DNA from: Agaribacterium sp. ZY112
GTDB taxonomy: Bacteria; Pseudomonadota; Gammaproteobacteria; Pseudomonadales; Cellvibrionaceae
Length of the DNA: 64,000 nt
Direction: 5' to 3'
NCBI RefSeq assembly: GCF_041346925.1
Contig: NZ_CP166840.1
Span: 806,001 to 870,000, forward strand
Positions 1 to 8,808 of the stretch are shown in pieces; position 1 is the stretch's first letter, and each line of letters starts with the position of its first letter. The notes under the pieces were generated by a model, which worked only from the letters and a program-made list of their open reading frames with translations, was not told the origin of the DNA and did not search any database. Both the position numbers and the translations under genes were made by a program.

Positions 1-2021
1 GCCACTCCTGTCATCTGGCTTAAGTTCAGATTAACTTCATCAAAAGTACGTACACCAATTTCACTTTGCTCTTCAACAGCCGCAAGAGGAACTCGCTCAG
101 GTACAGGTTCAGCGGGGCGCGCATAAGAACGGCCGGCAATGCTGTCAAAACTTAAGAAAAACTGATCTATATCTGCCCCCTGCTCTAGAGGGATCAAAGC
201 CCCTAGACGGCCTAAAGAGGTGCCTGCTGCAGAACTGTAGTTCTCTGAATTAATAGTGATATCTAAATTTGCATAGGCCTGACCTGTAGCGACTTCACGC
301 CCATTCAAACCAAGGCGTAAGCCTTGAATACGTAAATCGTCAGGCACAGTGCTGTTATCCAAGCTGATAAAGAATGGCTCAGTAAACAGGTAGCCGTAAT
401 TATCATATTGCTGCACTTCGAAAACGATGTAGGCTTCAGGCACATCAATGAGGTGACTTAAGCCAAAGAGTAAAAAGAACTTTTCACCTACACCTGCTTC
501 AAAGTTTTCAGTAATGTCTTCAACACTTAATTTGCGATTATGGATGGCGAGCAAACGCATCGTCCCCATCCACAACTCGGCATTGTCGACCTCATTACCA
601 ACAGCCAGCGCATAAGTTGGGTCCCAATCGGCTAAGTTGCCAACTTGCTCTGTGTCTTCAGCAACGAGTTCACCATTCACAAAAATACTCTGCCCATTAA
701 TTGGGTCGAAATTGACCACTACGTGCTGCAAAGTTGCCTGCAAAACTTCGTCTTCAGAAGGAGTGCTTAACTGGTCACCACCAGCGCCTTCGGCCTCACT
801 GTGACGCACAAGAAAATCATAATCATAAGTCGTTTGGCCAAGGGTAAAGTTACGATCATCAGGTCCGCCGCTATAAGTCACAATTCGAGCAGGGCCATCT
901 TGAGCTACATTGTCAGGAATAAGCCAAGCTTCGACTGAAAATTCGCCTGTACTACTTATAAGGTCATACAATTTAGAGGAGGTACTTGTTGCACCTTGGG
1001 CCTTGCCATCATTAATACGCACCCCCCAGGAACCAACCCACTCATAGTCACCACTTAAGTTGAGATCTAAAGCAGGCTCCACCCCTGAAGTATCAAAAGC
1101 AATAGCACCTTCACCAGTTTTAAATTCATAAAGCGCAATCGCTGCACTTTCAACACGACCACCAGAACTTGCTACTATGCCATCGGGTAAACTTAAAGCG
1201 CGACTCACAACAAGAGCAGGGTCAACCTCTGTGGTTGGAATCCCGTCAGCAAGAGCCTGAATAGCCTCTTCCATCGTGCTCGCATTAGCCGCACAGTTAC
1301 TCCAGCAATTATGTGAATCAAAACCTAAACGGTTAACTAAACGGCTAGACGCTGGGTTATCGAGTTTCATACGGCTTTTAGCCGCTTGATAAGCAACATC
1401 AATATCGGCACTGGCTAAATACGGCTGCTGCTTAGTCGCACTGTCTTCGCTATGACAGTCAACACAATAACTTGTCAATACCGGATAAACAGTGGTCGAA
1501 AACAACGCTGAATCGAGAGGAAAGTTCTTAGACTGACCTATTTCAATTTCAGGGGGTGCTACCAACACAACCGCATTGGGTTCCGCCCCGGAAGCTGAAG
1601 CCCAATTTTCAATGTAATTAGTAATAATGTCTGCACAAACATTTGGCTCGCCACTCCAGCAATTGTGGCCACTCTGAACCTTGGTCACCAAGCGTGATAA
1701 CGGCGGCGCACCCAAGTCAACTAACTTGTTGGCTTCCGCGTAAGCGAGGTTAATATCATCAGTGCGAACAAACATGGGGCTTTGCTCACCTTCAATATGG
1801 CATGCGCCACATCGATCACTGGTAGCTAAGTTATCCCATACATTGATTTTAAAATTCTGCACATCATCCGTGCTCGGAGCAGGCCCTTTATAAACCAAAC
1901 CCGAGTTGCGCCCATCATCTGCGCCTTGCGCATTAGCCTGAACCCCTTCACCACTGCCACTACTACAAGCAGCGACGGTAGCCAATAAAGACAGCGAAGC
2001 TACGATTTTTATTACTTTCAT
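1..2021 (-). CDS. Secreted lipoprotein with two haem c motifs and a LamG-like domain (3' end outside window)
   Basis: The reading frame runs on the minus strand from ATG at 2021 and leaves the window at base 1, so the C-terminus is missing. The N-terminus is a lipoprotein signal ending in a VAAC lipobox, followed by a Ser/Gly-rich linker. Two CxxCH haem c motifs are seen, C71-C74-H75 (CGACH) and C186-C189-H190 (CVDCH). Each is followed by a further Cys-containing HNCW segment, so this looks like a duplicated cytochrome module. Residues after about 260 read like a LamG/concanavalin A-type jelly roll, a common carbohydrate or protein binding fold. An AGGAG ribosome site lies just before the ATG, next to the stop of the upstream cytochrome gene, so the two probably form one operon. 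Inferred role: lipid-anchored electron-carrying or binding protein at the cell surface. Substrate unknown. Confidence 0.75.
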   Translation of the reverse strand, partial: MKVIKIVASLSLLATVAACSSGSGEGVQANAQGADDGRNSGLVYKGPAPSTDDVQNFKINVWDNLATSDRCGACHIEGEQSPMFVRTDDINLAYAEANKLVDLGAPPLSRLVTKVQSGHNCWSGEPNVCADIITNYIENWASASGAEPNAVVLVAPPEIEIGQSKNFPLDSALFSTTVYPVLTSYCVDCHSEDSATKQQPYLASADIDVAYQAAKSRMKLDNPASSRLVNRLGFDSHNCWSNCAANASTMEEAIQALADGIPTTEVDPALVVSRALSLPDGIVASSGGRVESAAIALYEFKTGEGAIAFDTSGVEPALDLNLSGDYEWVGSWGVRINDGKAQGATSTSSKLYDLISSTGEFSVEAWLIPDNVAQDGPARIVTYSGGPDDRNFTLGQTTYDYDFLVRHSEAEGAGGDQLSTPSEDEVLQATLQHVVVNFDPINGQSIFVNGELVAEDTEQVGNLADWDPTYALAVGNEVDNAELWMGTMRLLAIHNRKLSVEDITENFEAGVGEKFFLLFGLSHLIDVPEAYIVFEVQQYDNYGYLFTEPFFISLDNSTVPDDLRIQGLRLGLNGREVATGQAYANLDITINSENYSSAAGTSLGRLGALIPLEQGADIDQFFLSFDSIAGRSYARPAEPVPERVPLAAVEEQSEIGVRTFDEVNLNLSQMTGV

Positions 2022-2030
2022 CACTAGCTC

Positions 2031-3224
2031 CTAGTTGCCAGCACAATAAAGTGCAGATTGAGCAAACACAGATTTAAGATTGTGGCCATTGCCAACAAAA
2101 CTTGTTTGCATTTGCTGCAGTTGGTTTAGGTCATCATCATCGTGAGCATCACGCAAGCAAACCTGCTTGAACACTTTGCGAACCGCACACGAAGCAAAGG
2201 CTTCACTATGAGCTAGCTCTTGCATCATCGAGCGTAAACCTTCGCCCTCACCATTCAAGCTTTGGTCCCAGCCAAGGACAGCGTTTTGGCCAACACGCCA
2301 GTAATTAACCCAAGTATCATCGGGCGTGACATAACCATAAGGAAAGGTGGCATCATTATTAAAATATTTAGGCTGAACACGTGAGTTAGTTTCTGGGTCT
2401 ATATCAGTGTTGTATTCAATCTGACCAAGCTCTGCTTCGGGGTCAGCATCAACATCAAAAACAAAATCGTAATAAGCCATGCTTTGAGTAAGCGGGTCCA
2501 TGCCTGCATGACAGCCCATACAGGTATTTAAAAACACGCGACTATCTCCACCAGGGCTGCGGCTCACATCTTGACGAATTCGGTCTGGAACACGTGTTAC
2601 ATCGTGCACCTGCTCTAAATCCATACACAGATGGTTAACCAAGGTATAGCGAAATTGCGCCCTATTAGTACCGGCAATAAAAAAGGCTTTGGCTGCTGCT
2701 CGGCTGGTAATAACACCTGAGGTTGCACTCTCAGGCAGGCCCGTCACACTGTGTTGATCACGATGGACTAGAGTGTCCTTTAAGCTAATATCGGCCGCTT
2801 CAAGCTCAGCGTAATGATTGTTGTTGCTGTTGTTATAAGCGCTTAAACCCGAAGCATTGCTGACATAGATATGATTACCATATAAAACCTCACGGTAATC
2901 GATCTCATCACGAACAAGCCCAATGACGGTAGCACTGTAATCGTTGAGCGGCGTAAACACATCAAAATCACGATTTGTCCAAGGACTGGCCCAATTCTTT
3001 AACGTAGCGCTATAAAAACCTTCGTTTTCCATCGCCAGTGCTGCTGCTGCATCGGCATCACCATCATCAATTAAGGTCGCCATTTGTAACAACACCGGCT
3101 CACTAGGAGCGGTACCTGCCAACCTGTCATGTATGCGCTTTGCCTGCTCCAGTGAGCCCGCCAAGCTAAGCTGACACACAGCCAAACTTGCACAGAACAA
3201 AACAAGTCTATTTATTAAATTCAT
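2031..3224 (-). CDS. Secreted c-type cytochrome protein, DUF1588/DUF1585-like
   Basis: A protein of about 397 residues with a clear Sec signal peptide ending near LSLA-GS. One haem c motif, CMGCH, lies in the middle. The segment before it (SGVITSRAA... then a Arg-rich stretch ending at CMGCHAGMDPL) resembles the DUF1588 region of planctomycete-type PSD1 cytochromes, and the C-terminal helical part resembles DUF1585. It is shorter than the full DUF1592/1588/1585 proteins and seems to lack their N-terminal part. I chose ATG at 3224 over a TTG 12 bases upstream because it gives a normal signal peptide. It lies 9 bases upstream of the LamG cytochrome lipoprotein and is probably cotranscribed with it. 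Family assignment is by motif recognition only; the physiological role is unknown. Confidence 0.7.
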   Translation of the reverse strand: MNLINRLVLFCASLAVCQLSLAGSLEQAKRIHDRLAGTAPSEPVLLQMATLIDDGDADAAAALAMENEGFYSATLKNWASPWTNRDFDVFTPLNDYSATVIGLVRDEIDYREVLYGNHIYVSNASGLSAYNNSNNNHYAELEAADISLKDTLVHRDQHSVTGLPESATSGVITSRAAAKAFFIAGTNRAQFRYTLVNHLCMDLEQVHDVTRVPDRIRQDVSRSPGGDSRVFLNTCMGCHAGMDPLTQSMAYYDFVFDVDADPEAELGQIEYNTDIDPETNSRVQPKYFNNDATFPYGYVTPDDTWVNYWRVGQNAVLGWDQSLNGEGEGLRSMMQELAHSEAFASCAVRKVFKQVCLRDAHDDDDLNQLQQMQTSFVGNGHNLKSVFAQSALYCAGN

Positions 3225-3802
3225 ATCATTACCCAATCGCCAGCGCTAAAGAATCTATTAACAGCCTGTAATAAAAATCTTGTAGTGAAGCTCAGCTTTT
3301 ATAAATTCATTGCTTTTTCTTGCCCTAATACGTCACTTTTTGTCACGTCATTCTTTTTATTAGGGCTGCAACACGATGAAACTGCACTCTCACGCTTTCC
3401 TTATCTAGAGAGGCAAACTTAATACGCAGCTTTCATTCCTAAAACAGATAAAACGGCTTTGCCAATCCTGCTTTATGACAGAAATGAGACTCAGTACTAA
3501 ATTCCACAAACAAACTGCGAACAAAGTATGAGCTAAAAGAGCTACATTACATGAGAACCAGAGCTCGTATTACGCCAACAAGCTAAGTTTTCAGACCTTA
3601 GGTTCATTAATTAGGCTAAACGGCAAGATAAGTGATGCTGGCATAATTGTTGATATGCCAAACTAGACTATTCGAAAATCGACTTGGCTATGAAAGCTAA
3701 GATTAAAACACAATACCAATCTGACACAGCCTAACTAAAACAAGGGATCTTTTTAGTAAGTACGTGCAGAAATAGCGTCTTTAGCGCAATAACTATTATT
3801 CT
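3225..3802. other. Divergent intergenic region
   Basis: About 580 bases between two divergently transcribed cytochrome-type genes. I see no reading frame with a start, no RNA gene and no clear operator. It is AT-rich and presumably holds the promoters for both sides. Confidence 0.5.
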
Positions 3803-6661
3803 ATGACTTATACAAAGTTCACCTTTTTAGGCATGCTTGCAAGTGCAGTGCTGGCGTTAACAGGCTGTGATGCCAGCAGTGGTTTTGATGAAAGCATCGA
3901 CCATTCCGAACAATCCGACCCAGTCGTGGTTGACTACCCTATCGCTTATATAGAGCGCCCTGTACCCAGAGATGAAGATGGGCAAGTACTTGCTTATGAA
4001 GCCCTTGCCCCTGCTGCTTTTAAGCCCGGTGCTCGGTTGATATTAAAAGATAGGGCGCAAGTAAGTGCGCCAAGCAGGGATTTAACCTCCTCGGTATTTA
4101 CAAACTGTAGCGATATAAGCTGTGAGAGCGAAGAGGCCGAAGAATCAACAGAAGAAAGCACTATCGCACTCTATGATGTTAAAGATATCAGCGTTAGCCA
4201 TGACGGCAGCAAGTTACTGTTTGCCATGCGCGCCCCTGAAGACGAAGACCTGGATGAGGACGAACAAGCTACTTGGAATATTTGGCAATATGACCACGAG
4301 AGCAAGCAACTTAGCCGCGTAATAAGTAGCGACATACAAGCCGAACAGGGCCAAGACGTAGCGCCTAGCTACTTAAGCGATGGCCGTATCGTTTTCTCTA
4401 GCACCCGCCAACCACGCGCTAAAGCCATCTTACTGGATGAAAACAAGCCACAATTTGACCCAGGCACTGAAGCAGATCGTGAAGAACCAACATTTGTACT
4501 GCATGTTATGGATGAGAACGGCGAAAACATCCAACAAATTAGCTACAACCAAAGCCATGATTTAGATCCGGTACAGCTAAGCAATGGCCGTATCGCCTTT
4601 GTGCGCTGGGATAACTACCGACGCGGCGAAGACAGAGTGAGCCTCTACAGCATGGAAGCTGATGGCAGCGATACAAGCCTACTTTTTGGTTACCACAGCA
4701 TCACCACTGGAACCGAAGGCACAGAAGCTATTCGCACCAAGCCCATACAGCTACAAGATGGACGCTTATTAGTTCGACATCACGCTCGTGAAGTACTCAG
4801 CCAAGGCGGAGATTTAAGTTATATCGACCAGGAGAGCTACGTCGACTTCGCTCAAGGTTTTTCTGGTTCAAGCCTGACCAAACCGGGGCAAGAGAGTGCT
4901 ACCGATGGTATTAGCTATACCAATGACGGTGCCTCTCCACGCGGATTTTACAACAGCGCCTATCCACTATTTGATGGTAGTGGACGCATCATGGCTAGCT
5001 GGTCTGGCTGCCTTGTCGAAGGCACTGGTATCGGCACTTATCTCAATAACGACGGCTTTTTAGTTGATGGACTCGCTCGATTTGTCGATGAAGACGGCGA
5101 GCTACTTAGTGAAGATGCAAACCCTATCACCCCTTTAGCAAGTGACGTTGATGCCTATCCATGTGGCCCTGGCGTCAGCGCCTTAGAGGAACTAAGTATC
5201 GCCGAGCCTCGCTACGGTATTTGGACTCTCGATACGCAAGCACAAACCGCTCGACCCGTTACCTTAGCTAAGGACAACTATATGTATAGCGACGTTGTCA
5301 TTATGCAGCCTCGCCCACTTCCCGACTTCCCCGATACAAGCACGCCGCTGGGCTTTCAAAAAACACTAATAGAAGAAAACCTTGGGGTTGTGCATATTCA
5401 CAGCATCTATGAGTTTGATGGATTTGATACCAGCCCTGCAGGTGCTAGTGTTATGGCCGATCCAGAACAAACACCTATTGAAGACAGAGAAGCACGATTT
5501 TTGCGTCTCGTTAAAGCTGTTAGCATGCCCAATCGCGATGTATATGACTTTGACGGCAGCGCCTTTGGTTTTCGCAGCGGCGGCCAAATGAAAGATATCT
5601 TAGGCTATGTACCGATTGAGCCAGATGGCTCAGTCAAATTTCTAGCTCCCGCTAATGTCGCCTTTAGCTTTAGCATTGTCGACGCCAATGGCCATACTCT
5701 TGATGGCAACCTCGGCCAAGAACATCGCAACTGGTTAAGCCTTGCCCCTGGAGAAAGCCGAGAATGCGGCGGCTGCCATCTTGCCGACGACCCAAGCCCC
5801 CATGGCCGACTTGAAGCCGAAGCAGACTTTAGTTATGCCGGCGCACTGGGTGGCCAAGCGTTTGCCAATACCCAACTGCGTGATGCCTTTGGTACAGGCC
5901 ACCCAGATCCAGAAGTAGGCGACACCATGGCCGAATACGCCGCGCGTATGCAAGGCCCAAGGCGACCCACTGTAGACCTCATCTTCAGCGATGACTGGAC
6001 AGATACCAGCATTACAGATGCGAGCCCCGACATTAGCTTGCTATATGCCGACCTACCTATTGAGGTGGCGCCAACAAATGAGGAGTGCCAAGAGCAGTGG
6101 TATGCCGAATGCCGAGTGGTGATTAACTACCCGACTCATATTGCCCCCTTGTGGGAAGTCGATAGGCGCGTCTTTGATGAAAGCGACCCCGAGCTGGTTA
6201 TAGCTGATAATACTTGCATTAGCTGCCACAGCCGCACAGATGAAAACGGTGCTGATCGTGTGCCCGATGCACAGCTCGAACTAAGCAACCAGCAGAGCCA
6301 AGACCGCGACGACTATGTCACTTCCTATGTCGAGTTATTGCGCGCCGATGTACCACAAGTGCTCGACGAAAATGGCGTACTGGTCAATGAACAAATAGAA
6401 GTTCCGGCTGTTGATGAGAATGGTGACCCCGTCTTTATAGTCAACGAACTAGGACAGACCGTACAGGCAACCATGCTAGTAGATGTGGCCGCAGAACCGG
6501 CCCCCATTCGCGGTATGGCTCGTGATAGTGATACATTCTTCGACCTATTTATGGGGGGCTCACATACAGGCCGCTTAAACCCCGCTGAGTTGAAATTAAT
6601 TGCTGAATGGCTAGACATTGGGGCGCAGTACTACAACAATCCCTTCGAAGCCCCAGAATAA
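3803..6661 (+). CDS. HzsA-like lipoprotein with TolB-type propeller repeats and two haem c motifs
   Basis: A protein of 952 residues with a lipoprotein signal (LTGC lipobox near residue 22). Residues about 130-480 contain repeated segments of the TolB/PD40 beta-propeller kind (SHDGSKLLFAMR, SDGRIVFSSTRQP, SNGRIAFVRWDNY). Two CxxCH motifs are present: C655-C658-H659 (CGGCH) and C805-C808-H809 (CISCH). This arrangement, a propeller followed by cytochrome c domains, is that of proteins annotated as related to the hydrazine synthase alpha subunit. Homologues outside anammox bacteria are widespread and are not expected to make hydrazine. It reads away from the two cytochrome genes on the other strand and begins a plus-strand run of envelope genes. 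The function is inferred to be redox chemistry or electron transfer at the cell surface; the substrate is unknown. Confidence 0.65.
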   Translation: MTYTKFTFLGMLASAVLALTGCDASSGFDESIDHSEQSDPVVVDYPIAYIERPVPRDEDGQVLAYEALAPAAFKPGARLILKDRAQVSAPSRDLTSSVFTNCSDISCESEEAEESTEESTIALYDVKDISVSHDGSKLLFAMRAPEDEDLDEDEQATWNIWQYDHESKQLSRVISSDIQAEQGQDVAPSYLSDGRIVFSSTRQPRAKAILLDENKPQFDPGTEADREEPTFVLHVMDENGENIQQISYNQSHDLDPVQLSNGRIAFVRWDNYRRGEDRVSLYSMEADGSDTSLLFGYHSITTGTEGTEAIRTKPIQLQDGRLLVRHHAREVLSQGGDLSYIDQESYVDFAQGFSGSSLTKPGQESATDGISYTNDGASPRGFYNSAYPLFDGSGRIMASWSGCLVEGTGIGTYLNNDGFLVDGLARFVDEDGELLSEDANPITPLASDVDAYPCGPGVSALEELSIAEPRYGIWTLDTQAQTARPVTLAKDNYMYSDVVIMQPRPLPDFPDTSTPLGFQKTLIEENLGVVHIHSIYEFDGFDTSPAGASVMADPEQTPIEDREARFLRLVKAVSMPNRDVYDFDGSAFGFRSGGQMKDILGYVPIEPDGSVKFLAPANVAFSFSIVDANGHTLDGNLGQEHRNWLSLAPGESRECGGCHLADDPSPHGRLEAEADFSYAGALGGQAFANTQLRDAFGTGHPDPEVGDTMAEYAARMQGPRRPTVDLIFSDDWTDTSITDASPDISLLYADLPIEVAPTNEECQEQWYAECRVVINYPTHIAPLWEVDRRVFDESDPELVIADNTCISCHSRTDENGADRVPDAQLELSNQQSQDRDDYVTSYVELLRADVPQVLDENGVLVNEQIEVPAVDENGDPVFIVNELGQTVQATMLVDVAAEPAPIRGMARDSDTFFDLFMGGSHTGRLNPAELKLIAEWLDIGAQYYNNPFEAPE

Positions 6662-6702
6662 CCAACAATACTAAGCTTTAAGTTGTACATCAGGATGATC
6701 CA

Positions 6703-7467
6703 TTGAGTTCTTATAGAAATAAACTTGCAACACTCATCGCCCTTTATTTTGGCTTAGTGTTGCAAGCCCATGCTTGGAATCCACTTGCAAAGAAGGAAGG
6801 CATAGCAATAACTGTTAATGCGCCTTTTCTCGAGCTGCGTACCGGCCCCGGCAGAGGCTTTCCAGTTACACACGTTATCGAGCGTGGTGATAACCTGCAG
6901 GTTAAAAAAAGCAAAACCGATTGGTACTTAGTTTCCACAACTCAAGAATTAACTGGCTGGGTTCACGCAGAGGAGCTAGACGGCAGCCTGTTAGAAGATG
7001 GCAGCGAAGCGCAATTTAGTCGCAGCAAAGAACGCTTGCACGAAGAGCGGCGCTGGGAGCTCGGTATGGCTGCGGGTGATTTTAGTGGTGCCCGCTCTCT
7101 TAGCACCTCACTGCAGTATCACCTGACAGAAAATATCAGTAGCGAACTGCGCTACACCCACGCATTTGGTGATAGCTCTAATATCAAGCTCTATGGCTTA
7201 AACGCTATTCATCAACCCTTTCCAAAATGGCGCTTTAGCCCTTTTGTAACTTTGGGTGCAGGATTCATGCAAACCCAACCGCACTCTGAATTAGCCGAAG
7301 CCATAGACCGTGAAGATAACACCCTAATGGTTGGGGGAGGTTTGTTTATCTACGCCTCGCGTAATTTTATGCTTCGCACCGAATATAACAGCCACACTGT
7401 GCTCACTAGCCGCGCAGACAACGAAGAGGTTCACGAATGGAAAGCTGGATTCAGCGTCTTTTTCTAA
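6703..7467 (+). CDS. Outer-membrane beta-barrel protein with N-terminal bacterial SH3 domain
   Basis: A protein of 254 residues starting at TTG with AGGA about 8 bases upstream; no in-frame ATG gives a better signal peptide. The signal peptide ends near QAHA. Residues about 35-95 form a bacterial SH3 domain (LELRTGPGRGFPV, then GWVHAEEL). Residues about 115-254 have the alternating pattern of an OmpA/OmpW-like eight-stranded barrel and end in the Phe-rich SVFF expected for outer-membrane insertion. The next gene starts 31 bases before its stop, so the two are translationally coupled and both are barrels. The SH3 domain may contact peptidoglycan. Role unknown. Confidence 0.7.
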   Translation: MSSYRNKLATLIALYFGLVLQAHAWNPLAKKEGIAITVNAPFLELRTGPGRGFPVTHVIERGDNLQVKKSKTDWYLVSTTQELTGWVHAEELDGSLLEDGSEAQFSRSKERLHEERRWELGMAAGDFSGARSLSTSLQYHLTENISSELRYTHAFGDSSNIKLYGLNAIHQPFPKWRFSPFVTLGAGFMQTQPHSELAEAIDREDNTLMVGGGLFIYASRNFMLRTEYNSHTVLTSRADNEEVHEWKAGFSVFF

Positions 7468-8090
7468 GTACAACACTCGCCCTTGCCCTGCCCTGTGTAG
7501 CCGAGCAAGCAAGCAAAGACGAGCACGCTGACATATTAGATGATGTGGTTAAACCTGATATTAAGCGCCGAGATGTTAATGAAGATTTAATCGACAGTGA
7601 AAACTTCGAATTCGGCATTAGTGGCGGAGTGATGAGTGTTGAAGATTTTGGCAGTAATAACAGTATGGCTGTCCACGCAGCCTATCATGTAAGTGAAGAC
7701 TGGTTTGTTGAAGCAACCTATGGGGCCACCACAACCAGTAAAACCAGTTACGAAGTACTAGCAGACCAAAATTTGTTAACCGAAAAAGAGCGAGAACTAA
7801 GCTACGGCGAGCTCGCCCTTGGTCTAAATTTATTTCCAGGCGAAATTTTTATAGGTAAGAATCATGCCTTTAACGCCTCGATGTATGTATTAGCAGGAGC
7901 AGGCTCCACCCAGTTTGGTGGAGATGATCACCTCACCTTTAGTTATGGTGCCGGCGCCCGATTCTTTGCTACCGATTGGGCCGCTTTACGACTGGGGTTT
8001 AACAATAGAATTTTTAGCCACAGTATTTTTGGTGTGGATAAAACTATACAAAATTTAGAAGCCAATCTCGGCTTATCCATTTTCTTTTAG
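7437..8090 (+). CDS. Small outer-membrane beta-barrel protein
   Basis: A protein of 217 residues with a signal peptide ending near CVAEQ, a short charged linker and a C-terminal barrel domain of about 150 residues ending in LSIFF, typical of OmpA-like or OmpX-like barrels. It overlaps the preceding SH3-barrel gene by 31 bases, with a GAAGAGG ribosome site inside that gene. The two barrel domains share the pattern ISGGVMS...VHAAYHVSEDWFVEATYGA, so a duplication followed by loss or gain of the SH3 domain is possible. It is followed directly by the TlpA-like gene. Role unknown. Confidence 0.65.
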   Translation: MESWIQRLFLSTTLALALPCVAEQASKDEHADILDDVVKPDIKRRDVNEDLIDSENFEFGISGGVMSVEDFGSNNSMAVHAAYHVSEDWFVEATYGATTTSKTSYEVLADQNLLTEKERELSYGELALGLNLFPGEIFIGKNHAFNASMYVLAGAGSTQFGGDDHLTFSYGAGARFFATDWAALRLGFNNRIFSHSIFGVDKTIQNLEANLGLSIFF

Positions 8091-8101
8091 TGAGAGCGCT
8101 T

Positions 8102-8596
8102 ATGAAACAGTTTCTATTTTTATTTACCTTGGTATTAGCAAGTGCATCTTCAAGCTCTGTTTTAGCTGAAACCGTTCCTGACTTTACCCTCAAAAGTAAT
8201 CAAGGAAAAAACTTGCGTATATCCGATATGCGTGGCGAAGTAGTTATGCTCAATTTCTGGGCAACATGGTGCGGCCCTTGTCGCCAAGAAATGCCTCTAC
8301 TCGATAAAATTCACGCCCGCTATAGCCCTGTTGGTTTTAATCTTTGGGGCCTTAACATTGATGAAGATCCTAAAACTGCCAATGATTATCTAAAAAAGAA
8401 CGGTGTCGACTTCCCCATCCTTTACGATTCAAACAGCGAAGTCCGAGACATATTTAAAAAGCATCAAGGCATGCCCTTATCTATCTTCATCGATTGTGAT
8501 GGCAACATAGATAGCGTTCATCGAGGCTATAAACCCGGTGATGAAAAGTCTTATATAAAAACCATTAAGAAGTTAATTCGCTCATGCGCTGCATAA
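8102..8596 (+). CDS. TlpA/ResA-like periplasmic thiol-disulfide oxidoreductase
   Basis: About 164 residues with a signal peptide and a thioredoxin-like domain of the TlpA/ResA/AhpC-TSA type. The active site WCGPC is seen after NFWAT, and the cis-Pro region is MPLSIFID. I chose ATG at 8102, which has GAGAG five bases upstream. A GTG at 8090 that overlaps the previous stop is the alternative. It acts in the periplasm, probably reducing disulfides in neighbouring secreted proteins. The DUF4266 gene begins 13 bases before its stop, so it belongs to the same operon as DUF4266 and DUF3570, a combination found in many proteobacteria and Bacteroidetes. Confidence 0.85.
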   Translation: MKQFLFLFTLVLASASSSSVLAETVPDFTLKSNQGKNLRISDMRGEVVMLNFWATWCGPCRQEMPLLDKIHARYSPVGFNLWGLNIDEDPKTANDYLKKNGVDFPILYDSNSEVRDIFKKHQGMPLSIFIDCDGNIDSVHRGYKPGDEKSYIKTIKKLIRSCAA

Positions 8597-8808
8597 TTCG
8601 CTTGGTATTGCTTAGCTTGTCAATAGGCCTAAGCGCCTGCTCAATACAACCTTGGGTACAAAGTCACGAGCGCGCTCAGCTGGCTGACCCAATTATGGCC
8701 TTTGAGGCTCACCCAGTTGCCACTCGCTATATCAACCATGTTTATGAAGCTCGTGAAGCGGCACGTGGTGCAGAAGGAAGTGCGGGAGGCGGCTGTGGCT
8801 GTAATTAA
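8584..8808 (+). CDS. DUF4266 small lipoprotein
   Basis: A 74-residue lipoprotein with lipobox LSAC (Cys19) and the conserved DUF4266 stretch around QPWVQSHERAQLADPIM, ending in a glycine-rich tail GGGCGCN. The two terminal cysteines could bind a metal or form a disulfide with the TlpA-like neighbour; this is inference. It overlaps the gene before it by 13 bases and the gene after it by 14. The DUF4266-DUF3570 pairing is strongly conserved, so the two probably work together, but no biochemical function is established that I know of. Confidence 0.8.
   Translation: MRCIIRLVLLSLSIGLSACSIQPWVQSHERAQLADPIMAFEAHPVATRYINHVYEAREAARGAEGSAGGGCGCN

Noticed and set aside
3803..6661. True hydrazine synthase subunit
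   Set aside because: The gene lacks the other hydrazine synthase subunits nearby and the rest of the window is not from an anammox organism; only fold similarity is claimed.
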